DNA from: Ryuthela nishihirai
Lineage: Eukaryota > Arthropoda > Arachnida > Araneae > Heptathelidae
Direction of reading: 5' to 3'
DNA length: 64,000 nucleotides
Assembly (NCBI GenBank): GCA_038380435.1
Contig: JAWZYU010000025.1
Coordinates: forward strand, 47,190,691-47,254,690
Positions 1-10,643 of this stretch are shown one piece after another. The translations under genes were made by a program, and so were the position numbers. The notes under the pieces are model-generated. The model did not search any database and was not told the origin of the DNA. It saw nothing but the letters and a program-made list of their open reading frames with translations. Within the stretch, counting starts at the first letter, position 1. Each line of letters starts with the position of its first letter.

Positions 1-59
1 GATATTTTTTCTGAATTCTGTAATCAACCATAGCGTTCGGATACTTTTTTGAACGACTG
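1..59. mobile_element. Palindromic MITE, right end only
   Basis: The window opens inside a MITE. The segment ends in TTTTTTGAACGACTG followed by TA at 60-61. It matches the right arm of the palindromic family seen complete at 3055-3949, 6531-7206 and 40319-41017. The terminus has one change (GAACGACTG instead of GAGCGACTG). The TA target site and short inverted termini fit Tc1/mariner-driven MITEs. Confidence 0.8.
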
Positions 60-137
60 TATAATCAAGATTCAAAATCAAGTAGAGTTTTCTGTTTTTA
101 GTTCTTTTAAAAAATAAAAACCGCGCTACAATAAACT

Positions 138-299
138 CCCCTTCAAGCAGCTGCTGCCACCTAGGTCTGACAATGTTAGTCAGGTGAAACTTCAACAGAA
201 AGACAACGCCAATAATGAACCATCCTTCCTTAGAGGGAACCCACGTCCCTTTGGTTTCGACACCACCGAAGTGCACTAACCACTCGGGCAATGGGGGAA
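138..299 (-). mobile_element. SINE-B, diverged copy
   Basis: Read on the minus strand, this has an A box like TGCCCGAGTGGTTAGTGCAC, a decayed B box, and a tail ending in the family's AAGCAGCTGCTTGAGGGG motif (here CTTCAAGCAGCTGCTG on the plus strand). The same order is seen in the cleaner tandem copies at 22310-22880. Family assignment is by direct comparison within the window. Confidence 0.65.
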
Positions 300-514
300 G
301 CTACGACAGAAGAATCTTCCAAATCGGGCTGTATTTACTACGTTACAATGCAGTATAAAATAATGTATGACAAAATGGTATTTTATCCTTTCTCGTGTGA
401 TTAATATGCAATGTCTTCAGAATATAATTTATAAAGAGAAAAAAATACAACAACTATTATTTTATTTCTACTGTTCTCCTATTCCACGATTTGCAAAATA
501 GTGATGATACCAGA

Positions 515-899
515 GTTGGGTTGTTTTACCTCTGAGCGGCACTTTTTTTGCACACCATGGGCTAAATGGCCAGGCCACAAGGACCCCGAAGGTTCAGAGA
601 AGGTTGGAGGAGGGGACCCACTGGAACAGCTGTTGGGAGACAGATGGTAGCCTCCCATCAAGGCCATCCAGCGTGTTCTTTAACGTGCACAGGGCATGGC
701 TCTTCCGCACACGGGACACGGCTTAACGTCCCATCCGAAGGACGGCGGCCTTTCCAAGCCCATCGGTGTCCCCTACTGACCGTCGGCAGGGCGGGGGAAT
801 TTTGCGGAGATAAATCTCAACGCTGACCCAGCTGGGACTCGAACCTGGGAACTACAGATTACGAGCCTGGCGCGCTACCGACTGAGCCACCCCCGCCCC
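515..899 (-). mobile_element. SINE-A, full length, TSD
   Basis: On the minus strand the copy runs from the tRNA-like head (near 899) to the AACCC-type tail (515). It is flanked by an exact 11 bp duplication ATGATACCAGA at 504-514 and 902-912. This shows LINE-type target-primed insertion and defines both ends of the element. Open frames inside it are translations of the SINE and not genes. Confidence 0.93.
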
Positions 900-912
900 T
901 AATGATACCAGA

Positions 913-1616
913 ATACCGCTGTGTAAATAATGACCAAGAATGAGCTAAAAAATATAAAGAATTAGGTTTCAAAAATATTTTATATATATTACATATGCAA
1001 TTGCATGTTATTATAAAACATTTCTAAAGCTTTGTCGTGGCGCCTGTAATAGGGAGAACGACGACGGTTTCATATTTCGTCACGTGATATTAGATTTTCT
1101 TTGAACTGCGACGAATATGGTTGGGCCAGATGACAAAAGATTTTCCCACTCTACAGTAGAGGGCGATCAATTAGTCCCTTGATTGCCTTCATCCTCATTT
1201 CGGTGAAATGAAAAGTTCGCGTACCGACGTATGTCTCAAACTTGCAGCGCCAAGTGATGTACAAGTGATGCACGAGAGTTGTATAGGGTAGACATGGTTT
1301 ATTCACATTTATATGCAATCACGTGCTGAGGATGCTCTCGATTCCGTAGGCCTTTGCTGCTGCAAAAATTATTGTGCAATGAGGTGGAGAACTACACTTT
1401 GCATATTCTCGCTCTCCCCCCCCCCCCCCCACACACACACACTCGGCGAAAGGATATCCAACCTTTGCCTACAACGTGGTTGACTAAGAACTCACTTCAG
1501 TTCCACAGAACTGTATTTGATTCACCAAGAATCTTGATTCTCACATAGAATCGAACTCTCTCCTTACGGGTTATTCTTTGAGTAACAGCTGTGCCTCTTG
1601 ACGCGTGTTCAAACGT
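913..1616. other. Unique AT-rich stretch
   Basis: I see no gene here. It holds one microsatellite: a C run at 1416-1430 followed by CA repeats to 1442. The rest is non-repetitive and unremarkable. Confidence 0.5.
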
Positions 1617-1627
1617 CCTTCCCGTTT

Positions 1628-2016
1628 GGGGCCGGGGGTGGCTCAGTCGGTAGCGCGCTAGGCTCGTAATCTGTACTTCCCAGGTTCGAGTCCCAGCTGG
1701 GTCAGCGTTGAGATTTATCTCCGCAAAATTCCCCGTCCTGCCCACGGTCAGTAGGGGACACCGATGGGCTTGGAAAGGCCTCCGTCCGTCGGATGGGACG
1801 TTAAGCCGTGGCCTCGTGTGCGGGAGAGCCATACCCTGTGCACGTTAAAGAACACGCTGGATGGCCTTGACGGGAGGCTACCATCTGTCTCCCAACAGCT
1901 GTTCCAGTGGATCCCCTTCCCCAACCTTCTCTGAGCCTTCTGGGTCCATGTGACCTGGCCATTTAGCCCATGGTGTGCAAAAAAGTGCCGCTCAGAGGTA
2001 AAACAACCCAACCCAA
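1628..2016 (+). mobile_element. SINE-A, full length, TSD
   Basis: The tRNA-like head (A box GGCTCAGTCGG, B box GGTTCGAGTCC) lies at 1628-1705 and the tail ends CAACCCAACCCAA. An exact 11 bp TSD, CCTTCCCGTTT, flanks it at 1617-1627 and 2017-2027. It is one of the least decayed copies. Confidence 0.94.
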
Positions 2017-2027
2017 CCTTCCCGTTT

Positions 2028-2290
2028 CACAGCGACGCTCAAGACTCTAGTTTCCTTCTTGCCCGGCTCATCTCCAGCGCTCACACTCGTGCCCAGGCTA
2101 GTTGTAAAAAGCCACGAAAGAGCTTTTGGGACTCGTCATCCCGTGCAGACAGCCAGCTGAGACCCGAAAACAACAGCCATGAGTCGCATCCCCACAATAG
2201 CGCTTCCAAAAACACACTTAATACATAAAAATATATACAGCAACAAAAATACAACAAAATGCAACAATAAATGAAAATAAATAAATTAGA
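2028..2290 (-). repeat. Dispersed ~250 bp repeat, copy 1
   Basis: The reverse complement aligns over most of its length with 35815-36055. Shared blocks include an ATTTATTTATTTTCA tract, a TTGTTG-rich part, TATTAAG(C/T)GT, TTTTTGGAA, TGGGGATG(T/C)GACTCATG, CTGTTGTT and ACTAGCCT, in the same order. Neither copy has a conserved reading frame, so this is an unclassified transposon relic. Each copy happens to abut a SINE-A. Confidence 0.65.
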
Positions 2291-2370
2291 GAGACAAGAC
2301 AGGCTTTGTCGCCGAAAGGCTTGCATTATTATCAACTTCAGCTAAAGTGAATAAACTGCTCATCGGATTT

Positions 2371-2626
2371 CTTTTCCAAGCTCATCTTTTTCCAGGATCT
2401 GCCTTCTTTTCCAAGCCCATCTTTTTCCAGGATCTGCCTTCCTTTCCAAGATCATCTTTTTCCAGGATCTGCTTTCTTTTCCAAGCTCATCTTTTTCCAG
2501 GATCTGCCTTCTTTTCCAAGCTCATCTTTTCCAGGATCTGCCTTCTTTTCCAAGCTCATTTTTTCCAGGATCTGCCTTCTTTTCCAAGCTCTTTTTTTCC
2601 AGGATCTGCCTTCTTTTCCAAGCTCA
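2371..2626. repeat. 35 bp tandem repeat, ~8 copies
   Basis: Units of 34-35 bp carry CTTTTCCAAGCTCAT followed by CTTTTTCCAGGATCTGC. The last unit runs without a break into CCAAGCTCATCGGTGT, which matches the SINE-A interior (minus-strand copies read CCAAGCCCATCGGTGT). The array therefore appears to have grown inside an old SINE-A copy. Confidence 0.8.
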
Positions 2627-2735
2627 TCGGTGTTTTGTTTCTCACAGCGGGTTACAGGAGAGAAATCTCAACTCTCTCAATTTCTGATTCGAACCTGTGG
2701 AGCAGAGCTCGCTATCGATTGAGGCCCTAGATAGT
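2627..2735 (-). mobile_element. Old SINE-A head fragment
   Basis: Diverged remains of the SINE-A head on the minus strand. The plus strand reads GAGAAATCTCAACTC, then ATTCGAACCTGTGG and GCTCGCTATCGATTGAG, in the order and spacing of the SINE leader, B box and A box. It continues from the 35 bp array on its left. Confidence 0.6.
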
Positions 2736-2747
2736 TAGGTAGTAGGG

Positions 2748-2812
2748 CATATTAACCGTATAGGCACCTGGGAGACCTCTGTAGCAAGCAGTTGACTAAA
2801 GGGTAATTTTTT
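2748..2812 (+). mobile_element. SINE-B tail fragment
   Basis: Matches the 3' part of SINE-B: GGCACCTGGGAGACCTCTGT then GCAAGCAGTTGACTAAAGGG. The tRNA-like head is absent. Confidence 0.5.
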
Positions 2813-3054
2813 GCAGCGTGGTGACCAAGAGGTTTACGATTTTGCTCCTTGGGAGGGAGACGGGGAGATACAAGACTCTTTTCTATTTTGTAAACGAGAT
2901 TCGTCATAAACGATTGGACGTTTTCGTTTATTGCGAAAAATATTGAATGCAAAAAGCTGAAAGAGCAGCCAAACTTAAAAAAATAGCTCACGTAACTTAT
3001 TGATCATCGAGGGAAGGTGTTGGGGAAAGAATAGGTAATCTTTATTTGTCAGTA

Positions 3055-3949
3055 CAGTCGCTCAAAAAAGTATCCGAAACTATGGTTGATTGCAAAATTC
3101 AGAAAAAATATCTGGCATTGATTTTTTTAGAAATTAGTGATCTGGCAACCTTCGTGTCACGTGATTACAGAATTCAGGAAAAATATCTGGAGCGTGTACA
3201 GCAAATGTACACGCTCCAGTTTGCTGTGAACGGTAACTGCACACGCTCAATATATCCGTGAGTGAGCCCACACGATCTAGGTCTTTGTGAGCTCACACGA
3301 TCCAATGTGTTGTGAACATTAACCGCAACCGCTCCAGTTTGCTGTGAACGGTAACTGCACACGCTCAATATTTCCGTGAGGGAGCCCACACGATCTAGGT
3401 CTTTGTGAGCTCACACGATCCAATGGTCTGTGAACATTAACTGCAACCGCTCCAGTTTGCTGTGAACGGTAACTGCACACGCTCAATATTTCCGTGAGGG
3501 AGCCCACACGATCTAGGTCTTTGTGAGCTCACACGATCCAATGTGCTGTGAACATTAACTGCAACCGCTCCAGTTTGCTCACACGATCCAATGTGCTGTG
3601 AACATTAACTGCAACCGCTCCAGTTTGCTCACACGATCCAATGTGCTGTGAACATTAACCGCAACCGCTCCAGTTTGCTGTGAACGGTAACTGCACACGC
3701 TCCATATTCATTGCATTATATATTCATACGCATTATATATATTAAAAAATATCCGAACACTATGGTTGATTACAGAATTCAGAAAAAATATCTACAGTTG
3801 CTGTACACGCTCCAGATATTTTTCCTGAATTCTGTAATCACGTGACACGAAGATTGCCAGATCACTAATTTCTAAAAAAAATCAATGCCAGATATTTTTT
3901 CTGAATTTTGCAATCAACCATAGTGTTCGGATACTTTTTTGAGCGACTG
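3055..3949. mobile_element. Tc1/mariner-type MITE with internal tandem repeats
   Basis: Bounded by TA at 3053-3054 and 3950-3951. The termini are inverted: CAGTCGCTCAAAAAAGTATC on the left, its complement on the right. Arms read inward through TTGATTGCAAAATTCAG, an AAATATCTGG box, a GATCTGGCAACCTTCGTGTC box and the palindrome CACGTG. The middle is filled by 118 bp repeats (3206-3707), then a linker TTCATACGCATTATATATAT. No transposase is encoded, so it must have been moved in trans. AAAAGTATCCGAACA resembles Tc1 termini such as the one at 41129. Confidence 0.88.
3206..3707. repeat. 118 bp minisatellite inside MITE
   Basis: Units of about 118 bp contain GTGAGCCCACACGATCTAGG, GAGCTCACACGATCCAATG, GAACATTAACCGCAACCGC and GAACGGTAACTGCACACGC. 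Two shorter deletion units (about 60 bp) occur between 3550 and 3660. The same array, with different copy number and orientation, sits in the MITE copies at 6531, 17158, 20886, 38994, 40533 and 58454. Confidence 0.85.
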
Positions 3950-3951
3950 TA

Positions 3952-4358
3952 CAATAGATAATATACTAAATAGAAATTCTGATGAATAGAAGCGAATATT
4001 TCGTTCATTTGTCATTCAAGCCTGGCTGCATGTTTCACCTCTGTAATCTTGTGACTTAAAGGTTAGTAATTCAAATGATCACCATCAGAAGCACTTAACG
4101 AGAAAGTCAATATTTCAAGAGTCAATTAATTTTACGATGTTTACAGAATTCAAAATTCAAGTGCTCGCTCATATACATCATTATCAAATTTAAACATTGT
4201 CTTGAGCCAGGTGGGTTCGCATCCGCCAACTACTTGAAAGTTTGAAAAGTCAATATTTCCACGTCGAGTGCTTCCCTGCTGCGAAAATTTTTGAATCCTT
4301 TCAGTCCACAATTAATTCTGCTTGGTTGAACCTGCAGAGTGAGTCAGTCCTCGCAGCC
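3952..4358. other. Unique AT-rich stretch
   Basis: No gene, tandem repeat or recognisable mobile element seen. Confidence 0.4.
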
Positions 4359-4370
4359 TAATGTTTCCAG

Positions 4371-4757
4371 GGGGCGGGGGTGGCTCAATCGGTAGCGCGC
4401 CAGGCTCGTAATCTGTAGTTTCCAGGTTCGAGTCCCAGCTGGGTCAGCGTTGAGATTTATCTCCGCAAAAATTCCCCGCCCTGCCCACGGTCAGTAGGGG
4501 ACACCGATGGGCTTGGAAAGGCCGCCGTCCGTCGGATGGGACGTTAAGCCGTGGTCCCGTGTGCGGGAGAGCCATACCATGTGCACGTTAAAGAACACGC
4601 TGGATGGCCTTGACGGGATGCTACCATCTGTCTCCCAACAGCTGTTCCAGTGGGTTCCCTCCCCCAACCTTCTCTGAGCCTTCGGGGTCCATTTGACCTG
4701 GCCATTTAGCCCATGGTGTGCAAAAAAGTGCCGCTCAGAGGTAAAACAATCCAACCG
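4371..4757 (+). mobile_element. SINE-A, full length, TSD
   Basis: Complete plus-strand copy flanked by an exact 12 bp TSD, TAATGTTTCCAG, at 4359-4370 and 4758-4769. The tail is short (CAATCCAACC). Confidence 0.94.
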
Positions 4758-4854
4758 TAATGTTTCCAGGCCTCAGTGAGATAAGGGAAACATAAAGAAA
4801 AGCCACTGTTCGTCTGATGAGAAACTCAATCATTATCAAGAGAGTCATACAACC

Positions 4855-4966
4855 TATTCATATTAAAGAACACGCTGGACGGCCTTGTAGGTCTCGGTCG
4901 GGAATCGAACCTGGGCATATCAGATTACAAGTCTGGCACGCTAGCAACTGAATCAGTTCCAGACCC
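4855..4966. mobile_element. Two SINE-A fragments in opposite orientation
   Basis: The first piece (about 4861-4890) reads ATTAAAGAACACGCTGGACG, the plus-strand SINE middle. The second (about 4897-4966) reads AATCGAACCTGGGCATATCA and CAAGTCTGGCACGCTAGCAA, the minus-strand head with B and A boxes. They cannot come from one linear copy, so this is a rearranged or double insertion. Confidence 0.6.
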
Positions 4967-4969
4967 CAA

Positions 4970-5888
4970 TCGCATTGGTAGGCAACTTTTCCTGTTCAGA
5001 ATTTCTGATGCAGAATGTGATGTTTATCAGCATGATGTTGACTGTGGATGCATTGTAATCTCGAGGGAGGCTGCGAAAAATAAACATCGGTTTGATCTTA
5101 ATGTCTTCATCGATGCGAGAGGGTTATTCCCTTGCATGCGAACAATGGAGGGGGGGGAGAGGGGGTGAAAGGGAAAGGGAGAGGGTGAAAGATGAGGCGA
5201 GCAGATGTGGAAGAGAAATGGCCGAGTCCTAAAGTGGGGCATCGCGGGGACCGAATGATGCACGCCGACCTCTGCAGCCCAACAGCTACGGAGGCTAAAA
5301 ACGGAAACCCGGAGGCTGGAGTACTATTGATCTGGGAGGATGGAGAGAGATCGCCTCCAACATCAATAGAAACCAAAACGATGCCATTTCTCACTGAAAT
5401 ACAATATTTGGATTTTGTTGTGGTGCTGCTTTCTTGAAAGCTTTATCAAAAGAAAAAAAATCTTAGCAACAGGTATTTTGTATTATTTAAATTTTTGGCA
5501 GATAGAAAGTATTGACATAAATAAAAAGAAATATATAGGTGGAACAAGTTTAATTACAAAGAAATGTAAAATATAAAAAAGTAGCATCATATTTTGGCTA
5601 TCCGTTATTATTTACTTTACTAAAACAGGCGAATTGTTGAAGTCATCAGCCTGGTTTTACTTGAAGATTTGCTCTCGTTCTTTAATTCATAACTCGGTGT
5701 TTACTTTAAATATTTATCCATTCTATGGCTTGAAATAATCAAAAATTAATACCAAAATTTGGAAAAAGCTTGAAAAATACTTACAAGATCCCAGTTGATA
5801 AAATCTGAACGATTTTTATTAAAGCACGTCGATAACACAAGTCAAGTCAAAATGAAATCCTTGGAATATCTAGTGTCAATTTGAAAAT
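4970..5888. other. Unique stretch with purine-rich tract
   Basis: A GGGA/GAGA-rich purine tract lies at 5144-5225. The two open frames over 5107-5437 are low-complexity products of it. The rest is AT-rich with no recognisable gene. Confidence 0.4.
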
Positions 5889-5890
5889 CT

Positions 5891-5936
5891 CTCGCGGCAC
5901 ACTACTGTGCCGCGGCACACAGTTTGCGAGACACTG
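5891..5936. mobile_element. hAT-type transposon terminus
   Basis: The minus strand reads CAGTGTCTCGCAAACTGTGT then GCCGCGGCACAGTAGTGTGC and CGCGAG. This is the pattern of hAT (Charlie-like) ends that start CAGTGTTTCTCAAACTGTG. The 8 bases outside the end are TCCTAGAT (5937-5944). No matching second end was found in the sequence to the left, so the element is truncated or very short. Confidence 0.6.
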
Positions 5937-5944
5937 TCCTAGAT

Positions 5945-6528
5945 TCTTCAGCAGGGAGCAAATTTATTTATTGTTATTCATCAGTGACAAAAAACATATA
6001 ATTTGTATTTGATTAAAACGGCTAATGCGCATGTCATTGGCCCCTGAAGAAAGATTAGAGTACGAACATCCCCATTGTTATATTAATGCTACAGGCGCAT
6101 TCGGATTCAATAACATCTTAAATACATATTTAAGAAAAAATATGATTAAATATGCATTAAAAAATCTCTGTCTTCAATATTCATTCAATATTTAAAGAGT
6201 ATGGAAGCTGAAATATTTAAAAATTCAATTCGTTCTTGTAAAAATATTCACACTGAAGAAAATTGAAATAATGATTACAGAAACTACTGAAAGTTCGTTA
6301 TACATTTTAATAAAATTTAATATAAGAGTACAATCTGTTGTAGATAATCAACAGTTTGTGTGGGAGTAAACCAAATTGCATACAGGGGTTGACGGTTAGT
6401 TGACGGAGGGTTTATGGCACTTTGGTAGCTAAGACTAGTTTTCTATTTTCTACTCCTAGAAACTACTCTTAGTTCCCATACAAGAACATGCCCTACTGAG
6501 ACCGAAGCACTGCCTCAGTTAGAGCTAA
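5945..6528. other. Unique AT-rich stretch
   Basis: No gene seen. The part near 6180-6300 resembles 32230-32400 and 55920-56060 in short blocks (GA(A/G)ACTGAAA, TAATAATTG, AACTACTGAAA-like). It may be a very old dispersed repeat, but the match is too weak to define. Confidence 0.3.
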
Positions 6529-6530
6529 TA

Positions 6531-7206
6531 CAGTCGCTCAAAAAAGGATCCGAACACTATGGTTGATTGCAAAATTCAGAAAAAAAAACTGGCATTGATT
6601 TTTTTTAGAAATTAGTCATCTGGCAACCTTCGTGTCACGTGATTACAGAATTCAGGAAAAATATCTGGAGCGTGTACAGCAACTGTACACGCTCCAGTTT
6701 GCTGTGAACGGTAACTGCACACGCTCAATATTTCCGTGAGTGAGCCCACACGATCTAGGTCTTTGTGAGCTCACACGATCCAATGTGCTGTGAACATTAA
6801 CCGCAACCGCTCCAGTTTGCTGTGAACGGTAACTGCACACGCTCAATATTTCCGTGAGTGAGCCCACACGATCTAGGTCTTTGTGAGCTCACACGATCCA
6901 ATGTGCTATGAACATTAACCGCAACCGCTCCAGTTTGCTGTGAACGGTAACTGCACACGCTCCATATTCATTGCATTATATATTCATACGCATTATATAT
7001 ATTAAAAAATATCCGAACACTATGGTTGATTACAGAATTCAGAAAAATATCTGGCATTGATTTTTTTAGAAATTAGTGATCTGGCAACCTTCGTGTCACG
7101 TGACACGAAGATTTCCAGATCACTAATTTCTAAAATAATCAATGCCAGATAGTTTTTCTGAATTTTGCAATCAACCATAGTGTTCGGATACTTTTTTGAG
7201 CGACTG
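6531..7206. mobile_element. Tc1/mariner-type MITE with internal tandem repeats
   Basis: TA at 6529-6530 and 7207-7208 flanks inverted termini (CAGTCGCTCAAAAAAG). The organisation matches 3055-3949 but with about two 118 bp units (6690-6960). It includes the same TTCATACGCATTATATATAT linker at 6983 and an inner second arm starting AAAATATCCGAACACTATGG. It lacks coding capacity. Confidence 0.88.
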
Positions 7207-7208
7207 TA

Positions 7209-7879
7209 CCATGCAAACAAATAATCATGAGCGCCAGGGACTCAAATAATCATGAGCGCCGGGGCAGTTACAGAAGTCACTGCGAACCAAAGCGATACTA
7301 TTGCGCAACAGAGGCGGTAAACGAGTTCTGCGCAAAACAAGAGGTTAAAAGGTCATGGAATCCACATCCAAACGATAAAACAACAATAACAAGAAAGACA
7401 ACAAGGAAGTAAGACAACAATAGATATAAAAATCAGCGAATCTAAAATATAAAAAGAAAGTAACAGCTTAAATTCGGTTTAAAGATTCAGTGAAAATTAA
7501 AAAAAATTATGGTAAAACTGATTGATCAGATAAAATAAGTATGAAATATAGCGTGGTATAATAAGAACTAAAAATAAATATGACTTTTGGTGTTAAAACA
7601 AGGACATTTTTGTCCACTAAAACGGTGTCGTGGAACTCGCACATTGGGTTGGTTATCTAAAAAGAAAAGAATTCAATATAAACCCGTATAGCAATTTCAT
7701 ATAACAAGTACAGGGTACTTATAAAATAAGTTTCCCTATTCCAGAGTCTCTGGAGTGGCGAAGAAAGGAGATGGCGCTGCGAAAATTTGGAGGTAGCTTA
7801 ATGAAAACATGCAGAGGCGATTCATCTAAGAATAAAAATAAAAAATTAGTTCCAAGTATGTAAGTAGGAAAGTAGTTTT
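7209..7879. other. Unique AT-rich stretch
   Basis: A short direct repeat ATCATGAGCGCC occurs at 7223 and again about 24 bp on. No gene recognised. The segment AATTATGGTAAAACTGAT at 7505-7522 recurs inside the 24 bp array at 9146-9163. Confidence 0.4.
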
Positions 7880-7892
7880 ATTTTCTATTTTA

Positions 7893-8275
7893 GTTGGGTT
7901 GTTTTACCTCTGAGCGGCACTTTTTTGCACACCATGGGCTAAATGGCCAGGTCACATGGACCCCGAAGGCTCAGAGAAGGTTGGGGGAGGGGACCCACTG
8001 GAACAGCTGTTGGGAGACAGATGGTAGCCTCCCGTCAAGGCCATCCAGCGTGTTCTTTAACGTGCACAGGGTGTGGCTCTCCCGCACACGGTCCACGGCT
8101 TAACGTCCCATCCGACGGACGGCGGCCTTTCCAAGCCCATCGGTGTCCCCTACTGACCGTGGACAGGGCGGGGAATTTTGCGGAGATAAATCTCAACGCT
8201 GACCCAGCTGGGACTCGAACCTGGGAACTACAGATTACGAGCCTGGCGCGCTACCGACTGAGCCACTCCCGCCAC
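7893..8275 (-). mobile_element. SINE-A, full length, TSD
   Basis: Complete minus-strand copy flanked by an exact 13 bp TSD, ATTTTCTATTTTA, at 7880-7892 and 8276-8288. Confidence 0.94.
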
Positions 8276-8587
8276 ATTTTCTATTTTACGTGCATATATA
8301 TAGTGCATGGTTACCATACCGAAATGCATAAAAAATGACAAGTTTTTTGTTATGTAATATAACGATAAAAATGAGTAAATACATATTTTGCATTTATACG
8401 ATTTTGAACACTATACGTCATCATTTACAGTGAAAATAGTCAGCTGGTATGATGCATTTTTTTTTATTTTCAATCATTATAGCAACATTACCATGCACAA
8501 TACGAAAATAGAAGCATTCTCTACGAGTCACATTCGTTTATGGAGTTTATAGCAAAAAAAAGGTTCACAGATTTGGCATTCGGTGTT

Positions 8588-10040
8588 TTCAGTGTGTTGG
8601 ATTTTAGGTGTTTTCAGTATGTGGGTTATTAGGTATTTTCAATATTTGTGGTATTAGGTGTTTTCAGTATGTGGGTTATTAGGTATTTTCAATATTTGTG
8701 GTATTAGGTGTTTTCAATATGTGGGGTAGTTAAAAATGTCTTTAATTTTTCAGTATGTGGGGTAGTTAAAAATGTCTTTAATTTTTCAGTATGTGGGGTA
8801 TGAGGTGTTTTCAGTACATGGGGTATTAGGTGTTTTCAGTATTTGGGGTGTTAAGTATTTTCATTATGTGAGGTGTTAGGTGTTTTCATTTTGTTGGGTA
8901 TTAGTTGTTTTCAGTATATGGAGTTTAGGTGTTTTCAGTTACATGGGGTATTAGGCGTTTCCAGTACGTGGGGTATTAGGTGTTTTCAGTACGTGAAGTA
9001 TTAGGTGTTTCAGTACGTGGAGTATTAAGTATTTTTAGTGCGTAGGGTATTAGGTGTTTTCAGTATGTGTGGTATTAGGTGTTTTCACCGTGTGGAGTAT
9101 TAGGTATTTTCATTTTGTGAGGTTTTAGGTGTTTTCAGTGTGTGGAATTATGGTAAAACTGATAATTCATACGCATTATATATATTAAAAAATATATGCG
9201 TATATAGTCTATTATATTATTTTATTTGGTGTTTTCAGTATATGGGGTAATAGGTGTTTTAACTATGTGGGGTATTGTTTTTTTTTTTCAGTATGTGGGA
9301 TATTAGGTGCTTTCAGTACATGAGGTATTAGGTGTTTTCAGTATGTGGGTTTTTTAATATTTGCTTATATAATTTTCAATATTTGTGGTATTAGGTGTTT
9401 TCAATATGTGGGGTAGTTAAAAATGTCTTTAATATTTCAGTATGTGAGGTATGAGGTGTTTTCAGTACATGGGATATTAGGTGTTTTCATTATGTGAGGT
9501 GTTAGGTGTTTTCATTTTGTTGGGTATTTTATACTGAAGTATATGGAGTTTAGGTGTTTTCAGTACATGGGGTATTAGGCGTTTCAGTATGTGGAGTATT
9601 AGGTGTTTTCAGTACGTGAAGTATTAGGTGTTTCAGTACGTGGAGTATTAAGTATTTTTAGTGCGTAGGGCATTAGGTGTTTTCAGTATGTGAGGTATTA
9701 GGTGTTTTCAGTACGTGATGTATTAGGTGTTTTCATTATGTGGGGTATTAGGTGTTTTCAGTGTGTGGAGTATTGGGTATTTTCATTTTGTAAGGTTTTA
9801 GGTGTTTTCAGTGTGTGGAGTATTAGGTGTTTTCAGTTTTTGGGTAATAGGTGTTTTCACAATGTGGGATATTGTTTTTTTTTCAGTATGTGGGGTATTA
9901 GGTGCTTTCAGTACATGAGGTATTAGGTGTTTTCAGTATGTGGGATATTAGATGTTTTAAGTGTTTTGGGAATTAGTTGTTTTCAGTGTGTAGGGTATTA
10001 AGTGTTTTCAGTATGGGGGTATTAGGTGTTTTCATTATGT
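8588..10040 (+). repeat. 24 bp tandem repeat, ~55 diverged copies
   Basis: Consensus about GGTATTAGGTGTTTTCAGTATGTG. Copies are diverged, with many substitutions and small indels. Larger blocks recur about 620-690 bp apart: AGTATTAAGTATTTTTAGTG at 9021 and 9644, and AATATTTGTGGTATTAGG at 8691 and 9379. This points to block duplication on top of unit duplication. A foreign patch interrupts it at 9146-9222. Unit length divisible by three explains the 74-codon open frame. Confidence 0.9.
9146..9222. other. Foreign patch inside the 24 bp array
   Basis: The patch begins with AATTATGGTAAAACTGAT, identical to 7505-7522. It continues with TTCATACGCATTATATATAT and more, identical over about 31 bases to the MITE linker at 6982-7012 (also 3722-3752). 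It then has AT-rich sequence before the array resumes. Two nearby donor segments joined in reversed order suggest templated repair filler. Confidence 0.65.
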
Positions 10041-10141
10041 AAATAGACATGAGTTTAGACTAAGGGGTCGTCAACTACCTATGACTAGCATTTTGTTTAA
10101 GGAGAGACTACATTGATTTAGTCATGTTTCCCTTAGGCAGA

Positions 10142-10531
10142 GGGGCGGGGGTGGCTCAATCGGTAGCGCGCCAGGCTCGTAATCTGTAGTTCCCAGGTTC
10201 GAGTCCCAGCTGGGTCAGCGTTGAGATTTATCTCCGCAAAATTTTCTCGCCTTGCCCACGGTCAGTAGAGGACACTGATGGGCTTGGAAAGGCCACCGTC
10301 CGTCGGATGGGACGTTAAGCCGTGGCCCCGTGTGCGGGAGAGAGAGTCATACCCTGTGCACGTTAAAGAACACGCTGGATGGCCTTGACGGGAGGCTACC
10401 ATCTGTCTCCCAACAGCTGTTCCAGTGGGTCCCCTCCCCCAACCTTCTCTGAGCCTTCGGGGTCCTTGTGGCCTGGCCATTTAGCCCATGGTGTGCAAAA
10501 GAGTGCCGCTCAGAGGTAAAACAATCCAAAA
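10142..10531 (+). mobile_element. SINE-A, full length, TSD
   Basis: Complete plus-strand copy flanked by an exact 12 bp TSD, CCCTTAGGCAGA, at 10130-10141 and 10532-10543. A GAGA expansion (GAGAGAGAGTCATACC) is private to this copy. Confidence 0.94.
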
Positions 10532-10643
10532 CCCTTAGGCAGAACTATAGATTAGCGATTATAATTACGAATAGTGTGTCTAAAAGCTTCAGAAAAGAGG
10601 AAAATATAGAATGCAGCAAGCAATCATGGCATAGATACTGATT

